Shown: piece after piece, positions 59,700-64,000 of the stretch | Numbering within the stretch: position 1 is the stretch's first letter | How the letters are laid out: each line of letters opens with the position of its first letter | Assembly: GCA_046330395.1 (NCBI GenBank) | Contig: JAXLSS010000005.1 | Location: 81,111-145,110 of the forward strand | Reading direction: 5' to 3' | Source: Ga0077560 sp046330395 | Lineage (GTDB): Bacteria; Actinomycetota; Thermoleophilia; Miltoncostaeales; Miltoncostaeaceae | Length of the DNA: 64,000 nucleotides | Position numbers and translations under genes: made by a program | Notes under the pieces: generated by a model | What the model was told of the DNA's origin: nothing | Seen by the model: only the letters and a program-made list of their open reading frames with translations | Database searches by the model: none

Positions 59700-61135
59700 G
59701 CGCTCACCGCGCGCGCGGCCAGGTACGCCTTGACCGCGTCGGCGTCGGCGGGCATCACCCGCACCCGCCGCGGGCGGGACTCGATGTCGCGCATGGCCTC
59801 GGGCCGCGGCGGCTCCACGCCGGTGGCCTCGCGCACCACGTCGGCGAACTTGGCGGCCTGCGCGGTCTGCAGCACCAGCATGGGCACTCCCGGTTCGACG
59901 TGGTGGCGGGCCACGGTGAGCCCGTCGGCGGTGTGGGTGTCCACCAGCACGCCGAAGCGCCGCCAGGTGTCACCGATGGCGGCGAGGCGGTCGGCGTGCG
60001 TGCTGCGGCCGGATGCGAAGCCGAAGTCCCGTACGCGGGCCATCTCCTGGTCGTCCAGGTGGAAGACCCCCGCCGTGGCGAGCTCCCCCGCGAAGAGGGC
60101 CCGCACCCGGGCGGCGTCCCGGCCCACGGCGTCCGACACGAGGCGCTCGAAGTTGGACGCCTTGGAGATGTCCATGGAGGGACTGGAGGTGGCGTGGGTC
60201 TCGGCCGCCCCGCGCACCCGGTAGGTGCCGGTGCGGAAGAACTCGTCCAGCACGTCGTTCTCGTTGGTGGCGGCCACCAGGCGGTGGATGGGCACGCCCA
60301 TCATGCGCGCCACGTGTCCGGCGCAGATGTTGCCGAAGTTGCCGCTGGGCACGGTGAAGCTGACGCGCTGCCCGGGGCCCGTGGTGGCCCGCAGCCAGCC
60401 GTTGACGTAGTAGACGACCTGAGCCAGCATGCGCGCCCAGTTGATGGAGTTGACCGTGCCGATGCGCATGCGGCGCTTGAACTCCAGGTCGCCCGACACC
60501 GCCTTCACGATGTCCTGGCAGTCGTCGAACACGCCCTCCACGGCCAGGTTGTGGATGTTGGGGTCCTGCAGGCTGAACATCTGGGCCTGCTGGAACGCGC
60601 TCATGCGCCCGTGCGGGCTGAGCATGAACACGGCCATCCCGGCCTTGCCGCGCATGGCGTATTCGGCGGCGCTGCCGGTGTCGCCGGACGTGGCGCCCAG
60701 GATGTTGAGGGTGGCGTTGCGGCGCCCCAGCTCGTACTCGAACAGGTTGCCCAGCAGCTGCATCGCCATGTCCTTGAAGGCCAGGGACGGGCCCTCAGAG
60801 AGGCCCAGCAGCGCCACGCCGGGTTCCAGCGGCACCAGCGGGGTGATCAGCGGGTCCCCGAAGGCCTCCGCCGTGTAGGTGCGGTGGGTGAGCTCCCGCA
60901 GGTCCGGCTCGGGGATGTCGTCGATGAACAGGCGCAGCACCGCCAGCGCCAGGTCCGGGTAGTCCAGGGCCCGCCACGATTCCAGGGTGTCGGCGTCCAG
61001 GCGGGGGTAGGCCTCGGGCAGGTACAGCCCGCCGTCGGGTGCCAGGCCCTCCAGCAGGATGTCGCAGAACCCGCGGGGCGCCTCGTCGCCGCGGGTGGAC
61101 ACGTACCGGGTGGGGGAGGGTGCGGGATTCGCCAT
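59696..61135 (-). CDS. thrC: Threonine synthase
   Basis: Converts O-phosphohomoserine to threonine with PLP. 479 residues, of the longer (E. coli/yeast-like) type: 'RYVSTRGDEAPRGFCDILLEGLAPDGGLYLPE' at the start, the PLP Lys in 'GLSEGPSLAFKDMAMQLLGNLFEYEL' (Lys121), 'NILGATSGDTGSAAEYAMRGKAGMAVFMLSPHGRMSAFQQAQMF' and 'SINWARMLAQVVYYV', with 'FTVPSGNFGNICAGHVARMMG'. ATG 61135 is leaderless (GATACT seven bases upstream). No homoserine kinase or dehydrogenase is nearby; the partner gene is the enolase-superfamily protein. Confidence 0.95.
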   Translation of the reverse strand: MANPAPSPTRYVSTRGDEAPRGFCDILLEGLAPDGGLYLPEAYPRLDADTLESWRALDYPDLALAVLRLFIDDIPEPDLRELTHRTYTAEAFGDPLITPLVPLEPGVALLGLSEGPSLAFKDMAMQLLGNLFEYELGRRNATLNILGATSGDTGSAAEYAMRGKAGMAVFMLSPHGRMSAFQQAQMFSLQDPNIHNLAVEGVFDDCQDIVKAVSGDLEFKRRMRIGTVNSINWARMLAQVVYYVNGWLRATTGPGQRVSFTVPSGNFGNICAGHVARMMGVPIHRLVAATNENDVLDEFFRTGTYRVRGAAETHATSSPSMDISKASNFERLVSDAVGRDAARVRALFAGELATAGVFHLDDQEMARVRDFGFASGRSTHADRLAAIGDTWRRFGVLVDTHTADGLTVARHHVEPGVPMLVLQTAQAAKFADVVREATGVEPPRPEAMRDIESRPRRVRVMPADADAVKAYLAARAVSA

Positions 61136-61142
61136 CCGGGGC

Positions 61143-61148
61143 AGTATC
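61143..61148 (-). promoter_or_regulatory. -10 box GATACT, leaderless start of thrC
   Basis: Minus strand GATACT, seven bases (GCCCCGG), then ATG 61135. No SD. Confidence 0.55.
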
Positions 61149-61197
61149 GCCCATGGCCCGCGCACCCCGTCCGTGCAAGCGTCGCCGCCACCTCGGC

Positions 61198-61203
61198 TAT
61201 GGT
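61198..61203 (+). promoter_or_regulatory. -10 box TATGGT of the amidase gene
   Basis: TATGGT, ten bases, then ATG 61214. No SD. The predicted leader is only about three bases. Confidence 0.4.
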
Positions 61204-61213
61204 GCCCGCCGCG

Positions 61214-61960
61214 ATGCGACGAGTGATCATCATGGCCCTGGCGCTGACGGCGGCCGCCGCTCCCGCCGTGCCCGCGGCACCGGCGCGGCCCGTGGTGTGG
61301 GTGCAGGCGGGGCACGAGGGGCCCCGCGAGCCGGGGTACACGGCCCAGACCGGCGCCGGTGGCGGACCGTTCGGGTCGGAGGTGGCGTTCACCACACGGG
61401 TGGCCGCCGTGGTGGTGCGCCGCCTGGACGCGGCCGGGGTCGATGCGCGGCGCACGCCGGGTCTGGTGACGCCCTGGGGCGCCCCGGGCGCCACCTTCAT
61501 CAGCATCCACCACGACGCCGCGGGTGGCCGCGGCGGGGTGGGCCACGCCGTGGCCGGCACCACCGAGAACTGGTACCACGGCGAGGGGTTCGGCACCGCC
61601 AGCCCGCGGCCCTACGCCGATTCGGCCCCGCACCGCAGGGCCACCACCGTGTCCGCGGGCGTGGAGCGGCGCTCCACGGGTCTCGCGCGGCTGGTGGCCG
61701 CCCGCATCCGCGGGCTGCGCGCCAAGCTGGGCGGCGCCACCGCGCCGTTCGACGGGGTGCTGCCCGACAGCGGGAACGTCCGGATGATGCATTTCTACGG
61801 CTACTTCCGCACCACCGCCGACGCGCGGGTGCTGGTGGAGTGCGGCGCCGCGGGGGCGGACGACCGGTTCCTCAGCAACACCACCGCCATCGGCACGGCC
61901 CTCGCGCGGGCCATCGTGCAGGACCTGCGCGCGCGGGGCCTGCTGCCCGCCGCGGGGTAG
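61214..61960 (+). CDS. Secreted N-acetylmuramoyl-L-alanine amidase-like protein (Amidase_3 type)
   Basis: 248 residues. Signal peptide 'RRVIIMALALTAAAAPAVPAAPA'. Zinc-site features of the Amidase_3 fold: 'VVWVQAGHEGPREPGYTAQTGA' (His and Glu), 'ATFISIHHDAAGGRG' (His) and 'RVLVECGAAGADDRFLSN' (catalytic Glu). It also has 'RMMHFYGYFRTTADARVL'. It would cut the bond between MurNAc and the stem peptide; the spacing is looser than in well-known members. The stop overlaps the next gene's GTG (TAGTG). Confidence 0.75.
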   Translation: MRRVIIMALALTAAAAPAVPAAPARPVVWVQAGHEGPREPGYTAQTGAGGGPFGSEVAFTTRVAAVVVRRLDAAGVDARRTPGLVTPWGAPGATFISIHHDAAGGRGGVGHAVAGTTENWYHGEGFGTASPRPYADSAPHRRATTVSAGVERRSTGLARLVAARIRGLRAKLGGATAPFDGVLPDSGNVRMMHFYGYFRTTADARVLVECGAAGADDRFLSNTTAIGTALARAIVQDLRARGLLPAAG

Positions 61961-62526
61961 TGCCGCACTTCCTGGTCCTCAGCCGCGGTGCGCCCGCCGC
62001 CGGGACCACTGACGATCCCGGGCTGGACGAGGCGCACTGGTCGTACATGGACCGGTTCGCGCCGGGGATGATCGCCCGGGGGCCCACGCTCACGGCCGAC
62101 CGCGGCACGTGGACCGGCAGCATGCACGTGGTGGAGCTGGCGGACGCCGCCGCGGCGCGGGTGTTCGCCGAGGAGGAGCCCTACAACCGGGCCGGGCTGT
62201 ACGCGCATCACCGGATCTGGGGCTACCGCGACCTGCTGGGCCGGACGATGTGGGAGTTCGCCCGCACGCCCGGCATGCCGCTGTTCCTGGTGATCGCGGC
62301 GGGGTCCCGCTGCGACGGGCCCGATCCGGCCGGGGCTCTGGGCGCCGGCCTGCTGTTGTGCGGCGAGCTGGCCGCCATCGACGGCGGTGATCCGCCGGGG
62401 TTCGCGCTGGCGCTGCAGGCGCCCCACGGCATCGCGGCGGAGGCCGCGCTGCGCGCGGCGGGCGTGGATGGGGTCGCGGACCCGCACGTGGAGATCCTTG
62501 ATTGGGAGGTCGGGGGACGCCGCTGA
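61960..62526 (+). CDS. YciI-like protein
   Basis: 188 residues; GTG 61960 overlaps the amidase stop. The first half resembles YciI domains (ferredoxin-like fold): 'PHFLVLSRGAPAAG', 'DEAHWSYMDRFAPGMIARGPTLTADRGTWTGSMHVVELADAAAARVFAEEEPYNRAGLYAHHRIWGYRDLLGRTMWEF'. The second half may be a diverged partner domain ('PLFLVIAAGSRCDG...VEILDWEVG'). YciI proteins are suspected enzymes or regulators with unknown substrates. Confidence 0.65.
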   Translation: MPHFLVLSRGAPAAGTTDDPGLDEAHWSYMDRFAPGMIARGPTLTADRGTWTGSMHVVELADAAAARVFAEEEPYNRAGLYAHHRIWGYRDLLGRTMWEFARTPGMPLFLVIAAGSRCDGPDPAGALGAGLLLCGELAAIDGGDPPGFALALQAPHGIAAEAALRAAGVDGVADPHVEILDWEVGGRR

Positions 62527-62723
62527 CCCACGGTGGGGTCCGGGCCGGTCATCCCAATGCAACAGAACAACACTTCTCGTGCGCGCATGGGGCCAAAGAC
62601 TGGACGGTTGGGGATTTGGGGCCGGGGTTGGCACCTGCGATTCTCCGCACACCGCCGCAGGTCCCCGATCCACGAACACCTCCCGAGCGCTCTCGTGAGA
62701 CAGCCCCCACCTGAGTCACACGC

Positions 62724-64000
62724 ATGGTGACCGCCGCCGTCGTCGCGGGGCTGCTGATCGCCGCCGCCGGTGCGGCGCTGGCCATGATGGGCCTGGCGCT
62801 GCGGTATCGCACGCTGCCCGGCGCCGTCGGCATCGCGGCCGGGTGCGCCAGCCTCGCCGTGTGGCAGCTCAGCGCCGCCCTGGAGGTGCTGGCGCGAGAC
62901 CAGGTGGTCAAGCACATCGCCTACAACATGGTGTTCACGGCGGTGTGCGCCTTCACGCTCGCGGTGTTCGGCGCCATGACCGGCCTGGCCGGACGGCGCG
63001 TCACGCGGACCCAGTGGGCGTTGGCCGCCGCACCCGTGCCGGTCACCGTCGTCCTGCTGTGGACGGGCCTGGGCAACCTGATGTTCCGCACCGTGGACAT
63101 CCCGCGCGGCCGCGGGCCCATCGACAACGTGCCGGGCCCCTGGTTCCTGGTGCACGCCCTGTGGGCCTACGCGCTGATCCTGCTGGGCTTCGCCCTGTTC
63201 ATCGGCGTGGTCCTGCGCGCCGGCCCGGCGCACCGGGTGCAGGGCCTGCTGATGGTGGCAATCGTGATCGTGCCCCTGGCCTTCAACACCCTGTTCATCG
63301 CGCAGATCATCGGGTTCGGCGGGTACGACCCCACGCCGCTGGCCCTGCTGATCACGCTGGGCGGCCTGGCCCTGGGCGTGCTGCGCATGGGGTTCCTGCA
63401 CGCCCAGCTGGGGGTGCTGCCGGTGGCCCGCGACGCCGTGGTGGAGGCCATGCGGGACGGCATGGTGGTGGTGGACGGCCGGGGCCGGGTGCTGGACATC
63501 AACCCGGCGGCCGCCGCCCTGCTGGACACCCACGCCGAGGCCGCCCGCGGCGCCCCGGCCACGGTCGTCATCCCGGACTGGACCGACGACCGGTCGGTGC
63601 ACCAGTGGGAGTTCACCGTGCGTCCGGGTGGCGAGGAGCGCGTGGTGGAGGCCAACTGCACCGCCATCCGCCCCGGCCACCCGCGCAGCCCCAAGCTGGC
63701 CATGCTGCGCGACGTCACCGAGCGGCGCCATGCGCAGGCCGCCCTGGAGGTGACGGCGCGGCTCAGCCACCACCAGGCCCGCCACGACCCCCTCACGGGG
63801 CTGCCCAACCGCACTCTGCTGTTCGAGACCCTGCGGGCCACCCTTGGCGACGCCCCCGCCGGCGAGTGCACCGCCCTGCTCATCCTCGACCTCGACGGCT
63901 TCAAGGACCTCAACGACACCTTCGGCCACCGCGCCGGTGACGACGCCCTGTGCGAGCTGGCCGCGCGGATGACGCGGGCCGCCGGCGCCGGCGCCACGGT
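62724..64000 (+). CDS. Seven-TM sensor-PAS-GGDEF protein (3' end outside window)
   Basis: Open to the window edge, at least 425 residues. The N-terminal 220 or so residues hold about seven hydrophobic helices starting 'AAVVAGLLIAAAGAALAMMGLALRYRTLPGAVGIAAGCASLAVW', like the 7TM sensor of histidine kinases and cyclases. A PAS domain follows ('RDAVVEAMRDGMVVVDGRGRVLDINPAAAALL') with an ARO-like 'AMLRDVTERRHAQAALEV' exit. Then a GGDEF start, 'HDPLTGLPNRTLLFETL' and 'LLILDLDGFKDLNDTFGHRAGDDALCELA'. The GGDEF loop itself lies beyond the edge, so activity cannot be judged. It is preceded by about 200 bases of lower-GC sequence without a gene. Confidence 0.88.
   Translation, partial: MVTAAVVAGLLIAAAGAALAMMGLALRYRTLPGAVGIAAGCASLAVWQLSAALEVLARDQVVKHIAYNMVFTAVCAFTLAVFGAMTGLAGRRVTRTQWALAAAPVPVTVVLLWTGLGNLMFRTVDIPRGRGPIDNVPGPWFLVHALWAYALILLGFALFIGVVLRAGPAHRVQGLLMVAIVIVPLAFNTLFIAQIIGFGGYDPTPLALLITLGGLALGVLRMGFLHAQLGVLPVARDAVVEAMRDGMVVVDGRGRVLDINPAAAALLDTHAEAARGAPATVVIPDWTDDRSVHQWEFTVRPGGEERVVEANCTAIRPGHPRSPKLAMLRDVTERRHAQAALEVTARLSHHQARHDPLTGLPNRTLLFETLRATLGDAPAGECTALLILDLDGFKDLNDTFGHRAGDDALCELAARMTRAAGAGAT

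Noticed and set aside
62620..62660. Sigma-54 promoter-like TTGGCACCTGCGATTC
   Set aside because: The TTGC half at the right distance is missing; only the TGGCAC half matches.

Overview
The window is about 64 kb of very GC-rich, gene-dense actinobacterial chromosome. GC at third codon positions is high, GTG and TTG starts are common, and neighbouring genes often overlap by 1-8 bases. The gene order also points to Actinobacteria: rimP-nusA-ylxR-infB-ylxP-rbfA-nrnA-truB-ribF-rpsO-pnp, then dapB, dapA-rnj-ftsK-rodZ-like-cinA-recA-miaB-miaA-dapF. murT-gatD, an Rpf-type muralytic protein and a Gram-positive SOS box fit as well. A deep lineage such as Thermoleophilia is my best guess from gene content and style, not a proven placement. 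I saw no tRNA, rRNA, insertion sequence, phage or CRISPR.

Layout. 1-5.7 kb: end of a DUF58 protein, a membrane transglutaminase, dtd, a YbjN-like protein, a TPR protein and an AspT-type transporter. 5.7-18.5 kb: the translation and RNA-metabolism run, rimP to pnp, then an M16 peptidase. 18.6-22.7 kb: a cupredoxin-like lipoprotein, dapB, an aldo/keto reductase, a cupin, an unknown protein and a secreted collagen-like protein. 22.7-23.2 kb: a tandem array of an unrecognised structured repeat. 23.2-42.4 kb: a broken SpoU-type methyltransferase, dapA, RNase J, a GGDEF-EAL protein, sodA, ftsK, a RodZ-like protein, cinA, recA, a fourth repeat copy, miaB, miaA, a second GGDEF-EAL protein and dapF. 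42.4-45.5 kb: a dapE-dapC-dapD operon. 45.5-53.5 kb: dut, an ArsR/SRPBCC-VOC pair, and the overlapping rpiA-murT-methyltransferase-gatD-aminotransferase operon, divergent from a metallo-beta-lactamase/NrtR-like pair. 53.6-64 kb: small proteins, YqgE, a nitronate monooxygenase, rpoD, an Rpf-like protein, an enolase-superfamily/thrC pair, an amidase, a YciI-like protein and the start of a third GGDEF protein.

The genes serve translation, RNA decay, DNA repair, the succinylase route to meso-DAP and lysine (dapA, B, D, C, E and F are all present), and cell wall amidation and remodelling. Three membrane c-di-GMP proteins are interspersed.

The best candidates for new biology are listed here. (1) A roughly 230-bp dispersed repeat has an invariant 20-base core and a terminal hairpin whose stem changes by compensatory pairs between copies. 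(2) A recurrent -10 box (TANNNT) sits 6-8 bases before many start codons, implying widespread leaderless mRNAs. (3) A methyltransferase gene lies between murT and gatD. (4) A cysteine/histidine knuckle lies in the tail of NusA. Single-base indels break at least six genes, mostly in short G or C runs and densest at 49.1-51.2 kb. They look like sequence errors, and several reading frames below are given as reconstructed.
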